From positions 434,001 through 498,000 of the forward strand of contig JAWWNJ010000150.1 in the NCBI GenBank assembly GCA_037176885.1: DNA of 64,000 nucleotides, given 5' to 3'. Origin of the DNA: Favolaschia claudopus (Eukaryota > Basidiomycota > Agaricomycetes > Agaricales > Mycenaceae). Of this stretch, positions 1 to 10,867 are shown in pieces. Each line of letters starts with the position of its first letter. The stretch's first letter is position 1. Below the pieces are notes generated by a model that had not been told where the DNA came from, did no database searches, and saw only the letters and a program-made list of their open reading frames with translations. Both the position numbers and the translations under genes were made by a program.

Positions 1-631
1 GTCGACGAGGCTGCCTGCAATCGCAACACCTCCAAACGCGGGTGGGCCTGGGCACCGGCTGGTGAACAAGCTCGACGGCATGATGTGTACATACGGGGAG
101 TCAAGTACGTCGTCCAACTACGATTGCGGGATCAACTTACAGATTTTTTCCAGGTATTCAGTCCTCCCCGCGCTCTCTCTGGACGGCGTGTTGCATCTCG
201 ACGTCATACACGGTTCCTTCAAAGCCGCCAGCTTCAACAGCTTTATTGACGGCCTTCTCGACAACATGAACCCGTTTCCGGGTCCAAATTCCGTCATCGT
301 CATGGATAACGCAAGCATACACAAGTCGGCGGCATTGCGTCCTATGATTGAACAGCGGTATATTTCATTTAGCTTACCTCCTTATCTTTTCTGATCACAC
401 AGCAGCGGGATGCGATTGGAATACCTGCCGCCATACTCCCCCGACTACGATCCGATTGAAGAAGGCTTCTCAGCCATGAAAGCATGGATTAGAGCACATC
501 GGGACTACACGGATGGGGCAATGGCGGGCAACGGCGGAGATTCGCCGTATGCGATGATTTGGAGGGCTGTCTTTGAGTCTATGACGCCCGAAAAGGCCTG
601 TGGGTGGTACGAGCATTCTGGGTACCTGTAA
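1..631 (+). CDS. DDE-type (IS630/Tc1-like, DDE_3) transposase, 5'-truncated by window edge
   Basis: Three exons are visible: 1-104, 154-357 and 403-631. They are separated by GT-AG introns of 49 and 45 nt, and splicing keeps one frame to the stop at 629-631. The product carries the three catalytic acidic positions of the DDE superfamily endonuclease fold: VDEAACN at the left edge, VIMDNASIHK in exon 2, and PIEEGFSAMK after the YLPPYSPDYD block in exon 3. The N-terminal helix-turn-helix region would lie before base 1. The family cuts and pastes transposons at TA sites. No disabling change is visible in the part present, but activity cannot be judged without the N-terminus and the terminal repeats. 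The class is certain; the exact family is inferred. Confidence 0.8.
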
Positions 632-857
632 CTGTCGCTGTATTTTTTAAAAATGATTTCTTCCCTTCCAATCGGCTGTGTATTTGAGTCACTTGTAAAT
701 TGAATAGGTAAGTAGGTAAGACATTCGGAACGTATCGTATTCTGTATCGTAGTATATACTAGTGTACATATTTCACAGTTTTCTATCGTACATTACTTCT
801 GTTTCGACGCGTATGGTATTAGTACATTTTGAATCTTTCATCGGCAGGTAACGAGAA
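632..857. other. AT-rich spacer between convergent genes
   Basis: No coding signal. It holds the presumed 3' flanks of the transposase (left) and the minus-strand gene (right), with short GTAA/GTAG-rich runs near 705-720. Confidence 0.5.
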
Positions 858-2373
858 TTAATTGAGAGCCTTGCCTTTGCCCTTCTCTGCCCTCCCCATG
901 GCTGCAATCGACTCTTCGACAAACAGATTGGCCAACTCGATTGGCATGTGGATCAAGTGAACATAGAAGTCAGTGTCGAAGATCGGAACATGATCGACAT
1001 GTGTGATTTGGTGGTCATCCAGAGCATCTGCAAAGATGACAGAGGGGAAAGTGAGGACGGAAGAACCCTCGAAAACCCCCGAGTCGTCGATCTGCTGAAG
1101 TATGCTGGTGACGGAAGGGTAGCGGATAGCCTCAGCCAGCTCGGCATTCTCCTGGCCAAGGGCAGTACGAAAGAGGGAGAGCGGAGTATTGTCGACGGCG
1201 CTCGTGGTGGTGTTGGTGATTGTCCCCAAAGGGCTTCGCTGATGAGGCGAGGCGGTGCTGGTCTGCTCGCCGCCTGTTCCAGTGTTGACGGTGACGTTGA
1301 TGGTTGGCATGGGAGTCGGCGCGCAGGGATTTAAAGGATTAACAGGCGGCGACCTCCTCGCAGTGCGGGGTTTCTTGGCCTTGGGCAGGAAGAAGTCTTG
1401 GAAAACTATGTTCTCCGGGGGCCGCTGCAGCGTAGCCTTACCGGTGACCTGATAACAATGTTAAGTTATGTAAACAGATACGAGCGAAGAAAAATTGACA
1501 CACAATTTCCTTGGCCCAGAGGGTCGTTAAATATCGGTCGACACGATGATGATGCCCGTCGGCCGGGGAGACGAAGCAATTTTCACCCTTGTGAGTTGCA
1601 CAGGCAAGGTGATTTTTGAGCTCGCGGTACTCGTTGGTGTAGTCAAATGTCTTCCGTCCACCGGGTGATTGAGTGGTTGTTGGGCTGGCGTCGGCTTTTC
1701 GCTTCTTCCCGCCGGACTCGGCTGCGGGGGCCGCAGCAGCCCGAGGTGTGGTATTGGGGGCAGTTCCGGGGAGATTCTGACGCAAGGAATTTTAAACTGA
1801 CAATCGTAGAACGAGAGATATAAATCAACGCACCAGATTCCGAATTACACACAGCAATTCCTTGGTTCTCGCCCTCGCAGTTTTACCGATCCCCTCCTCC
1901 AGACAATGCTCCCAGTCGCCGTGAGTTGCCAGTTGGTTGACGGGGGCGTTGACCGGATCCTTGTTCCACTTGTATCCAATACACGCAGCGCTGACTCCGA
2001 TGTTCATAACGTTGCATAACTTGAGCAATCCCTCCTGGAAGGGGACGTTGCGGGCAAAGTGAATGGTTCGCATGAGGGGATCGCGCCAATGATATCGCTG
2101 TTGGTGGGAACAGAAAATGCGAGCTGCACTCCTGTTGAGCAGTCAGCAAACAATCAAGATAACGAAAAATATGGCGGATAACTGACCCGGATATCTCTCC
2201 GGAGCGGGATCTGCCGCCGGTGCAGCAGCCTGAGGAGGGGCTTCGGCTGTGTATGGGGGAGGAGCCTCTGTAGCAGCGCGCTGCTGAGGTTCAGAGGCAA
2301 GGACAGTCTAGCCATCTTGTTGTCGGGTGTGCTCGCGGTAGTGCGAAGAAGACTGATTCGAGGTGGGTTGCAT
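858..2373 (-). pseudogene. Hypothetical four-exon fungal protein with an in-frame TAG in exon 1
   Basis: The inferred exons on the minus strand are 2373-2187, 2123-1834, 1776-1504 and 1448-858. The introns have GT-AG ends (about 63, 57 and 55 nt) and join in phase. The product of about 446 residues starts with a Pro/Ala/Gln-rich stretch, then has a conserved-looking block (RTIHFARNVPFQEGLLKL, and later ARTKELLCVIRNL), a basic KKRKAD patch, a Cys/His segment (HLACATHKGENCF) and an acidic tail. I do not recognise the family. The reading frame from the only upstream ATG meets a TAG at 2310-2308, codon 22, consistent with a CAG-to-TAG transition. The gene is therefore a recent pseudogene, or it starts elsewhere. 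The exon structure is well supported; the function is unknown. Confidence 0.55.
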
Positions 2374-2569
2374 GATGGATATTTTCCATGGAAGCGCTAT
2401 GTTGGAGGTTGAGTTTTCGTCCTCTAAATACGCGCATTGGGTGTGGAGCTTGTGGAGTCACAACACCGTGTTCAACACAAATGACGCCAGTGAAGTGGGG
2501 TGGGTGGAGCAGAAAGGGACGCGAGGCCAAACAACTATAGACAAAAAAACGAAGCGAAAGAAATGCCGA

Positions 2570-2599
2570 AACCCGTATTCTTTTTCCGAAACAGCTGTA
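2570..2599 (+). repeat. Solo end of the CAGCCGTTTC-type MITE
   Basis: About 30 bp (ACCCGTATTCTTTTTCCGAA and onward to CAGCTG) followed by TA. It matches the right terminus of the complete 358-bp element at 63438-63795 with a few substitutions. No matching left terminus was seen upstream, so this is a fragment. Confidence 0.5.
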
Positions 2600-3034
2600 T
2601 AGTTTTAGTCTAGTTTTGGTTGTCACGCGTTAGCCGTAGGTCACAGTTCGATCGTGAGGCTTGTTTTACACCGAAAACAGAGAAAGATGTGTAAAATTTC
2701 TGTCAGGACAGATACCTTGCCTTCCAAACTCAAACTTTGTCTCTTCACTTTTTCTCTTTCTTGTCGTGGCAGCATCGAGGAGAGGAAATCAAAGCTCGAC
2801 ATTTTCGGACAAGCAGCACAGCCACAATTGAAGCAAGGCTCAAAATAGCAAATCTTAGCGCCCAATGCTACTTTATGGTACCCAGAAAGCTTGAGGATAC
2901 AGAATTGACTACTTCAGCAGACCAAGACAATATGTAGCTTCCCCAGACGTTGCGCAAATTCAAGTAGGGGACTTCCATTTTGGGTCTTTCCTAATCCGGA
3001 ACACTGACCTACGGCTAATGGGTGACATGTAGAA

Positions 3035-3106
3035 TCAGACCCTATATCAGGTTATTTTTCCCGTCCCAAAATTCTAAAAAAAATAACCTCGGGATATAGG
3101 GTCTGA
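3035..3106. repeat. Short inverted repeat (hairpin)
   Basis: The left arm TCAGACCCTATAT plus AGGTTATTTTT is mirrored by AAAAATAACCT and ATATAGGGTCTGA, with a central loop of about 20 nt. It may be a minimal MITE. No target duplication is evident. Confidence 0.5.
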
Positions 3107-3177
3107 CTAGGGAGACTAGTATAGTTTTGACGTTTGATTAATTTTCGTGATGATGGATGTGTTCCTACGCCCTTGTT

Positions 3178-3248
3178 CCGATCACCCTCAAAATCAATCA
3201 AACGCCAAAAGCTGTCATTGAAATTACAGATTAGGAAGTAGCTCCGAT
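3178..3248 (+). repeat. 70-bp motif shared with 18595-18668
   Basis: ATCACCC(T)TCAAAATCAATC, an AGCTGTCATT core and ACAGATTAGGAAG followed by AGCTCCG are present at both places in the same orientation. The motif lies 270 bp upstream of the helicase pseudogene here and has no gene beside it at the other site. Confidence 0.5.
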
Positions 3249-3519
3249 ATATCTAATCTCGCCCTCTCGAACTGCGGAGGAACGTCTGGGTATCCGAGAC
3301 TATCAGCGGCTGTCGAACCGTACCCTTGAGCTATCAAAATTGATCGAATTTTCACACAGTATGTAGCCTCCTCGGAGCCTCTTCCGAACTTCCGGATAAC
3401 TTTCTCACGGGTTTGCCTGACCTTCGGCGCGTGTTTAAAGCGTGTTTTCGACGCGTTTTTGAGTCCTTGTCTTCTACCAAAGCGCACACAACCCTTGCCT
3501 TTAGCTCTACAAAGTCTCT

Positions 3520-5435
3520 GTGCAGAAATATGCCTCAGATATTCGACTTACATCTCGTACACACACAAGATCTACATCTACATCCAGTGTTACTTCCTCT
3601 GTGTCTACTCCACTGCGTCCAAGTGGGCTTCGGGCTATGTCTACAAGCTTTGATCCTCCTGTGAATCCTCTAGCTCCTGTTTCAACTCCCAAACAATTTA
3701 GACATGGCTTTGAAGTTAAACCAAAAGCTTTATCTTTCAAACCATATTCTTTGAATAGCCCAGGCACTCCCACTCAAGCAGCTTTTGTATCAGCACAGAA
3801 TACTGCCTTACCGGATATTCTCACTCTGGATCCTGATCAATGGACTGACATTGCAAGGTAGGCTAAGCTCATACCTGAACAAGCACAAGTTCGTTCTTTT
3901 CAGGTTAAAGTCTGTAATGCAATCTTGATGCGGAAAGGGGATTGTGTGGTGATATCAGCTACTGGCTCTGGCAAATCACTTACTTGGACACTCCCTCTCG
4001 CTGCGAGAAAACAAGGCATTTCCCTTGTTATTACACCTTTTACAAGTCTAGGATTGGAAGGTGAACTCCTGTATGTTTAAGGTTACATCTCCCTCTGTGA
4101 TACCACAAACAGATCAATCAGAAGCAATACTGGAAATATATCTTCAAGGTTCATTTACTCAGAGCAGCACAGTCAACAAGACTATAAAGATATAGCTCAA
4201 GGTGATATGATGGTTGTCTATGTCTGCCCGGAAACACTGGAGAGCCCAGCGTTTGCCAGACTTTTACATTCAGATTCATGGAAGAAAAGATTGTCTGCGA
4301 TATACCTTGATGAGGCACATCTTGTACACCAGGCACGAGGCTGGCGACCTTCATACTCTCGCATCTATCATTGACAACTACGAAACATAATTGGGCATGC
4401 CATTCCACTTATCTGCCTCTCTGCTACTTGTCCCGAAGCTTTTCGGATGTCCCTTATAACATATGCAGGGCTGCACTCGGACTACACATTGATCAATCTG
4501 GGGAACTTTCGCCCGGAATTGTCAATCATGATTATACCTATGGAGCATGATATCTCAAGCTTCTTGGATCTTGCCTTTGTATTTCCGCTTGGTTGTAGAC
4601 TGGAAGATCTTGTTCGCACAATCATATTTTGTGATGATATTGATAGACTCACTGAAATGTTCTGGTGGGCATTTTTCCGTGTAGCCTATCTTCAGCTTCC
4701 AACACATGTTGTTGATATCATTCACTCCGGACTGTCAGCTCGACATCAAGAGATTGCATTACGAGATTTTCGAGATGGAAAAACAGTCGTACTTCTAGGT
4801 ACTTCAAAAATCAGTGCTGGAATGAATTTCCCTGGTGTGCGCTGGGTAATACAGTTTGGATGTGATGGTCTCACAATTACTGATGGTGGTCAGCGTCGAG
4901 GAAGGGGAGGTAGAGACGGAGAGGATAAGACCAGTACTGGAATGTTTTTTGTGGAACCTAAGATGCTGAAGGATGTTACTGTTGAGCATCCCGGAGATCA
5001 AGATCCCGGAATGATTGAACCCAAGAATGTGCTGAAAAAATAATGCAAAGACATCTTGAGAATCCTGGTGACTGTACTCGTGATTCTTCGTTGCCCTGTT
5101 GCAACCGTTGTGATCCAGATTTCCGGCCACCAAGGGAATATAAATGGATTGATGTCAACCCAGGCTTCACATCAGAGACTACTGAAGTGAAAACAACGAC
5201 TTCACAAAGAGAAGTAATCTATAACAAACTTGTTGAATGGAGACTTGATCACTGGAAGCAATACTGGAAGGATGACTGGCCAAATTACGGACCTAAATCA
5301 CTTGTCTCTGATTCTGACTTGAATGAGATATCCACTCACACTAGCAAGATTTTCACTGTGCAAGATTTACAAAATTATACTCACATTGTTCATTGGGCAC
5401 AATTGTCTACCCCTCTATTCATAGCTATCAGATGA
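3520..5435 (+). pseudogene. RecQ-like DEAH helicase, inactivated
   Basis: Superfamily 2 helicase motifs occur in order: Walker A ATGSGKS (near 3962), DEAH Walker B (near 4310), SAT motif III (near 4425), then a helicase-C half with HSGLSARHQ, a TSKISAGMNFPGV motif V and an arginine-finger-like QRRGRGGR (near 4890). The C-terminal segment has CCNRCDP and a WRLDHWK block, a layout I associate with an agaricomycete-expanded RecQ-like family. At least four lesions are present: TAG at 3859-3861, a frame change between about 4110 and 4190 after a possible intron, TGA at 4372-4374, and a one-base loss in the A-run at 5035-5041 that separates the last 130 residues. DNA unwinding activity is therefore not expected. 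Confidence 0.8.
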
Positions 5436-5791
5436 TGGGAGTCTTCGAGCTGTGCATGGTCGAGGCGAAACCGCACCACTAGTGGCACATCGCCGGAAAG
5501 GGTAAGCTGAGTTTGAAGCCAGCTGAGAGGATATTCTATGTCAACTCTGCCTGGCAGTCTGATGGGAGGGCAGATTACAGCCTGGGTCGAGTAGTCGATT
5601 GTAATGCACGACCAAAGTTGTGGATACCCGTGAGCAATCGTCCTCCAAGTATGACAGACATGCCCCAATTGCCACGGAGCAACGCGAACGTCTCGGCCAG
5701 CTAGCTTCCTTGTCATGCCCTGGGCAATGAAACAAAAGACCTCGATATAAAGTTCGGTAGGTAGACGTTGAATGTGGCAAACGTCTCCCAT
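5390..5791 (-). pseudogene. F-box domain protein, N-terminal fragment
   Basis: The 133-residue open frame begins MGDVCHIQRLPTELYIEVF, an F-box start (LPxEL), followed by VCHTWRTIAHGYPQLWSCI, the usual agaricomycete continuation. Such proteins are adaptors of SCF ubiquitin ligases. The leucine-rich C-terminal part of several hundred residues is missing: the frame ends at 5390 where it overlaps the tail of the helicase pseudogene on the other strand. It may continue through an unseen intron, but I found no exon, so I treat it as a truncated copy. Confidence 0.6.
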
Positions 5792-5989
5792 GCTGGAATT
5801 ATCAACTGTACTTCCCCAAAGTGCACTGATAAATCCAAGTTTTGATTTTGCGCTCGAACCTGCGAGAAGACCGTTCGAAGCTTCGTCAAGTACGTGGCAA
5901 GCGGTCAGGAGGGCGTGGGATTGAGTGACGCCGAAAGTGCCGCAATTTAAAGGACCCGGGTTTGATGCCGTAAGTATGACGGCTCGTTT

Positions 5990-6160
5990 GTACAGATTAT
6001 GGCGGTTCGTTTCCTATATGGTGCGCATCACTTAAACACCACCAATAAACACCACCAAACAAGAACGAAATTTATCGCGCATGATCAGAGCCTCCAGGTT
6101 TCTGATCCTCTTGCCAAAACATTCCGATTAGATGGTAGTTCAATCCCTCAAGAGGGATTA
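5990..6160 (+). repeat. Repeat segment also present at 17690-17880 (left part)
   Basis: The stretch ending in CATTCCGATTAGATGGTAGT is about 75-80% like 17700-17760. Its continuation is interrupted here by the MITE at 6161 and hAT-1 at 6628, and resumes at 9226-9300. AAACACCACCAATAAACACC near 6040 also resembles the reverse complement of about 18060-18095. Confidence 0.5.
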
Positions 6161-6600
6161 GAGACTTTGCGCAGAGCCACCGGGAGCCACCCGGTGGCTC
6201 TCACGGCATGCGCTGTGGAGCGGCTACGCGCTATGGTGGCTCATTCGGTGGCTGGAAGAATAACTTGAAATTCGTTTTCTTCGGCATTTTTTCATCCCCC
6301 TGGATGACCTCGAAGCGCTAGGCTTCCAAACCACCAGGAAGCACACCAAAGTTCTACGCCAACCGTCGGTTTTGCAAGAACCGGCCAAAAACGCACCAAA
6401 TAAAGCGGAAACTGGTAACCTAACCACGACACCTCACTACATTGAGGTATAGTCACAGAGGTACCATGTAGATACTTGAAGAAGCCCCACCTGCAACGCG
6501 GGCGACGAGCCACCAAACGAGCCACCATATGCTGTAGCCGCTCCACAGCGCATGCCGTGAGAGCCACTGGGTGGCTACCGGTGGCTCTGCGCAAAGTCTC
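6161..6600 (+). mobile_element. 440-bp MITE (copy 1), TA target
   Basis: The terminal inverted repeat GAGACTTTGCGCAGAGCCAC is mirrored at the right end, and both ends abut TA (6159-6160 and 6601-6602). No transposase is encoded. It matches 30045-30484 over the full length with, by eye, one difference (A at 6462, G in the other copy). The TA target suggests mobilisation by a Tc1/mariner-superfamily transposase, not seen in this window. Confidence 0.85.
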
Positions 6601-6921
6601 TATTCTCGATTGGATAAAAACTCACAATAGTGCTGCCGGGAGCTGGAGTTAGCTCCGAGCTGAGTTCAGCTCCAACTCGACCCGTTACCATAAACGGCAC
6701 CTCGAGGTGATGCCAGCTCGCCTCGCCTCCGCTCCCAAAACAGGCACCGTGACATTTTTGACAGCGTCACTGAGTGACTGACGCGTCTACCTCCTCCCGC
6801 TCACCGACCAGCGCATCCTGGCGCAAACCAATCCTCCTATGCCTCACCTCAACCTCGCTTGGCATCGACGTCACCGGCTGACTGCCCCGCAGGACGCGAA
6901 ACGCCCCACAAAGCTGGAAAT

Positions 6922-8919
6922 ATGACGCAAAGGTGGCGCGTCGGGACAGTGCATGGCGCACTCAGGGTCCAAGGTACGTGCAATAGATACCTCTAAAATG
7001 TCATATATATTGCCCCAAGATTTCAGATGACCGACTCGATCCGATCGCCAAGACTGTGCTCGTCGACATTCGGCGCTTTTTACAGGTCCCACATCTTGTC
7101 CAGGACATAGTATCTGCGGAGAAAGCGCCTACCCTGTCCTATGTGCTCCCACTCTATGAGCAGCTCATTGCCGCACTCAAGCTTCTTGCTCGAGAGCTCC
7201 CGAAAATCAGTCTCGGTATTAACACCGCTGTCGATAAATTCACTGAATACCTCGGGATGTCTCGGCACACTCGAATTTACGCGCTGGCCATGGGTAAACA
7301 CTTCGCTCTTCTTCACCTCATTCGCTTCAACCACTCATATTATTTCTCAGTATTAAATCCGACAACAAAACTTCAATGGCTCAGGGATAACTGGTCCCCG
7401 TCAGATGCGGAGGAAGCCAGAACTTGGATACGTGCAGCAGTGCGTCCCAAATCTTCCCATTATTGCGCTACTGACAAACCACCAAGATGCTGGAGTACCG
7501 CCGAGAGTTCCGCACTAACCAGAACTCTGCAAGCACTGCCCAGATTCCTTTAACTGCCAGTCGCCGCGCTGTTCACACGCCGTCCTCGTCCCACGCCGCT
7601 CGTGCACAGAAATCTGGTTTTGCAAAACTGGGTGCTCTTGTAAAAGAGCTCTCTGCTTCCGACATTGAATCTCCACCAAGCAGTCAAGATTCACAGCCGC
7701 TTTCGGAGGAAGAGCAAGCCGAGGCGGAGCGCCGGGCGGCTGCCGAAGATGAGCAGATTGTCGACACGGAGCTGAATGAATATGAGAGGGAGGGCCTTCT
7801 GGGTGGATCGGATCCAGAATATGAGGACCTCGACCTGCTTCGCTACTGGGAGGTGAGTTTCGAGTATTCTTTGTGATTGTGTTGGTTTCTAAACTGTTAC
7901 AGGCTCGCCAGTATCGGTTCCGGCACCTATTTCGCGTGGCGGTCGATGTACAGTGGTGGCAAATAGAAATTGCCGTGGCTTTTTGGCCAGAATCTTGCTG
8001 TATACTTCACCGAATGAATAAAATGTAGAGATAAATATATGATATCTCTGTACTGCTTAGAACACTCAGTTATATATTACGCCCTGACAATGCATCAATA
8101 ACAGGACAGTTTCTTATTATTGCCATATCTGGAAAGACTCAATGTATCCTCAGCAAAAAAGTGTCACAATAGGATGAAAGTACTTGAAAAACAGTCCTAG
8201 TTTCCACTTTTGTTGAATGGAATTGACCCTCATTTGAGCTCACAACAACCGCTCAGAGTTGGCTATTTTCACACAAAATAGCTGAAAATGCAGAGAAAAT
8301 AGCGAAAATGACCTACTTCGAGCGGCTGTTGTGAGCTCAAATGACGATCAATTCCAGTCAATCAAAGTGAGAACTAGCATTGTTTTTCAAGTACTTTTAT
8401 CCTATTATGACACTTTTTTTGCTGAGGGTACATTGTGTTTTTCTGGATATGGCAAAGTACGAAAACCATCCATTATTGATGCACTGTCAGTGCATGATAT
8501 ATTGCTGAGTGTTCTAAGAGGTACAGAAGTATCACATACTCATCTCTACATCATATTTGAGGTCATTCGGTGAAGTATACATCGAGATTTTTACCAAAAA
8601 GCCACGGCAATTTCTATTTGCCACCACTGTATTGCCTGTTCAGGCTTCAGCGGTACCATGCGAGCGTGTTTTCTCTTCGAGCAAGGACACAGATGCCTCC
8701 CTACGCAACAGTCTCTCCCCCGAGATGATGGAAATGCTCCAGATTCTCAAATTTATTTATCGACAGGATCGCATCAAATTTTGCGACGAGTTAGTCGTAA
8801 CCGAGGAAGATCTGTCTGTTGTTGATATTGACCCTGATGTAGCAGAAAGGTTGATTGCGGCAGGGCGTACTCAAGAGCTTAAGGATCTTATAGAATCTTC
8901 CTGGGCTTCGCCCGTTTGA
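6922..8919 (+). pseudogene. hAT transposase, C-terminal part, interrupted by a MITE
   Basis: Inferred exons are 6922-6973, 7027-7439, 7487-7852 and 7903-8919, with introns of 53, 47 and 50 nt in phase. The product has the helical segment typical upstream of the dimerisation domain (FLQVPHLVQDIVSAEK, SRRTRIYALAM-like SRHTRIYALAM) and the hAT C-terminal dimerisation motif VPCERVFSSSKDTDASLRNS. The BED finger and DDE catalytic core that fill the N-terminal half of active hAT transposases are absent, leaving about 388 residues. In exon 4 a 679-bp element sits after FRVAVDV. Removing it with one TA joins the frame directly to LPVQASAVPCERVF. The copy cannot cut DNA but could once have made a dimerising fragment. 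Confidence 0.82.
7951..8629. mobile_element. 679-bp foldback MITE inside the hAT-1 transposase
   Basis: CAGTGGTGGCAAATAGAAAT at the left is mirrored at the right end, and TA flanks both sides (7949-7950, 8630-8631). The inverted arms run almost to the centre near 8290, so nearly the whole element is one palindrome of two arms of about 330 bp. No protein is encoded. The CAGT terminus and TA target fit the pogo/Tc1-mariner group. Confidence 0.85.
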
Positions 8920-9815
8920 TTTTTGCGTTGTATTCACTTGTATAATCATTGTGCTTTGTATTGTTCCATAATTTACTCATAAACTGTATAGTCTTTTATT
9001 GTGCATATGTTTATTATACCTTTTGGAGAATTGTACCACATTTTTGAGGTGCATACGAGGTCAAAACAATGCAATGTAGCTCGAAACGAGGAGACGGGGG
9101 ACCGTGGGACGGAAACTTCCGTTTATGGATGTCAGCTCCAAGCTGCCTCGGCCCAACTCCGAGCTCGAGCGAGCTGATGGGCAATCACCTCGAGCTCAGC
9201 TCCAACTCAGCTCCCGGCAGCACTAACTCACAATGACAGAATAGTTTTTTCCTCGGGTCAATTTGAGACATCACTGATGCAATCAATCAATTAAGCACGT
9301 GCACTTACGCAATTTCCTAACGCAGACAACCTAACATGAGTTACCCTATACAAGTAGCATATATGATATAGGTGGAAGGAGATGCAGTACTATTGTGCCC
9401 AATGGGTATGAATTCTCCCAATGGGTCTGAATTCACGGTTTCCTGCTCCCTCTCTTTACTTTTTGCCCCCGGAAATTTCCGGCCTGTATTCTACTAGTAC
9501 TTATCAATGCATAACTCTACCAAAGAACTTGAGAATCTGCGAGGAGGAAGGTATTAAAAAACGGTTACCGGGGCATCAAAGTCAGTGATCCCGCGACATA
9601 TCCCAATGTTCTGACTTACCTCTTCACTGTTTAAACCCGGGAAACTTAGAGAGAGCTCATATAGCATACTAAATACTTTGGACAAGCTCAAATTGTTTTA
9701 CCGGTGCGTCGTCGTCGCGCGCTGAAGGGGAGGGTTTGCGAGTCACAGAATGTCACAGTTTGGATCAATCTCGGCCCTGATTGAAATGATCCTTGCATTC
9801 TTTCCGCACTCCGCC

Positions 9816-10772
9816 ATGACCAGCTACCTCGACGACGACTATCTACCCTCCTCACCCACAAGCCTGGCTCTGGATTATGAACAGTCTCAACATAAACAAC
9901 CCATTCGCGATGAATATGAGGCCGAAATGTCACCACAAGACCTTGCAGAATACCGGGAATGGTGTCGTCGCAAACGCGTCAAACGCGGCTATGAAAACGC
10001 ACAAGACGACGACTACCCGCTGTGTCAACGTCGTAGGCTTGAGGGATATCAAGAGATCAAACCGGAACCTGTTTCAAGTCCAGTGCGCACCCCTCGGCCG
10101 TCCGCTGTAGCCTCAAATGAAAAGACGCGCCGGTGCGTGTCAAAAATCTTCTTCAAACTCTTTTCTCTAATCAATATGCCAGGGATTTTGAAATCAAACC
10201 GGAACCTGTTTCAAGTCCAGTGCGCAACCCCTCGGCCGTCCGCTGTAGCCTCAAATGAAAAGACGCGCCGGTGCGTGTCAAAAATCTTCTTCAAACTCTT
10301 TTCTCTAATCAATATGCCAGGGATTTTGAACCCGGGGGATTTCTCAACTCGCAGACTACGTCCCAGGACGCCATCGACCATCTTGTTGGCCAACAAGAGC
10401 CCTCGCAGCAGCCTCTCAGCAGCGGCTTCGACTACGGCATAACATCTCAAGATGTTTTGAGCCAGTTGGATCATCGACAACAGCGGGTTGTCTATGGTAC
10501 GTTCTACCATCCTGCCCTTATTCTGTTATGCTAACCATGCTGTAGATGGAGAACCTTCTCCGGAACCGGAGACTTACGAGCAGCTGCGCACACGTTGCGT
10601 TCGGCTCGAGGCTGAACGTGACGAAGCTCTCCGTGAGCTTCACGCTGCGAGGTCCGCATGTACAGAGGCTCAAGAGGCTCAAATACGAGCAGAGAAGCGG
10701 CTCGTTGAGTGGGAGGAGGCTGTCGTTGGCGCTGCACCTCTTGTTAAGCTTATGATTCCATGTATCTATTAA
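9816..10772 (+). CDS. pogo-1 accessory protein: acidic N-terminus, C-terminal coiled coil
   Basis: It starts MTSYLDDDYLPSSPTS (an upstream in-frame ATG at 9750 is possible, inside the terminal repeat). Exons 9816-10132, 10321-10496 and 10546-10772 join in phase. The product is acidic and Ser/Pro-rich, then KRVKRG/QRRRLE basic, and ends in a heptad-rich helix (YEQLRTRCVRLEAERDEALR) likely to form a coiled coil. Between exons 1 and 2 a 137-bp segment carrying an exon part and its 50-nt intron is duplicated (10056-10192 and 10193-10330). Using the extra exon (10183-10270) brings a stop, so it must be skipped for a full product. I do not recognise the family; its position inside the transposon suggests a role with the transposase. 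Confidence 0.55.
10056..10330 (+). repeat. Tandem duplication of a 137-bp exon-intron segment
   Basis: The second unit (10193-10330) equals the first (10056-10192) except for one inserted A in its GCGCAACCCC stretch. Each unit contains a splice donor GTGCGTGTC and an acceptor TATGCCAG. Confidence 0.9.
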
Positions 10773-10867
10773 TCAATATGGTATTCTGTGTCGCAAAACA
10801 AGTTATGAATAGTATCTGAGTGTCAAATATGTACTGGGGTTAGTGAATGATATCAAGCTACTATGTA

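Larger units (their letters stand above)
2374..3519. other. Intergenic region with repeat fragments
   Basis: No convincing gene. It contains a MITE end at 2570-2599, a 72-bp hairpin at 3035-3106 and a 70-bp motif at 3178-3248 shared with 18595-18668. Small open frames here lack domain or splice support. Confidence 0.5.
6628..9225 (+). mobile_element. hAT-1 transposon with 8-bp target duplication
   Basis: The ends TAGTGCTGCCGGGAGC and GCTCCCGGCAGCACTA form the terminal repeat. ACTCACAA is duplicated at 6620-6627 and 9226-9233, the 8-bp signature of hAT elements. Subterminal zones (6640-6720 and 9130-9215) are rich in AGCTC/GAGCT words. It encodes a C-terminal hAT transposase fragment (6922-8919) and contains a later palindromic MITE at 7951-8629. 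Confidence 0.88.

Noticed and set aside
6292..6594. Minus-strand frame of 100 codons, also at 30176-30550
   Set aside because: It lies inside the 440-bp MITE, spans its terminal repeat and is not protein-like.
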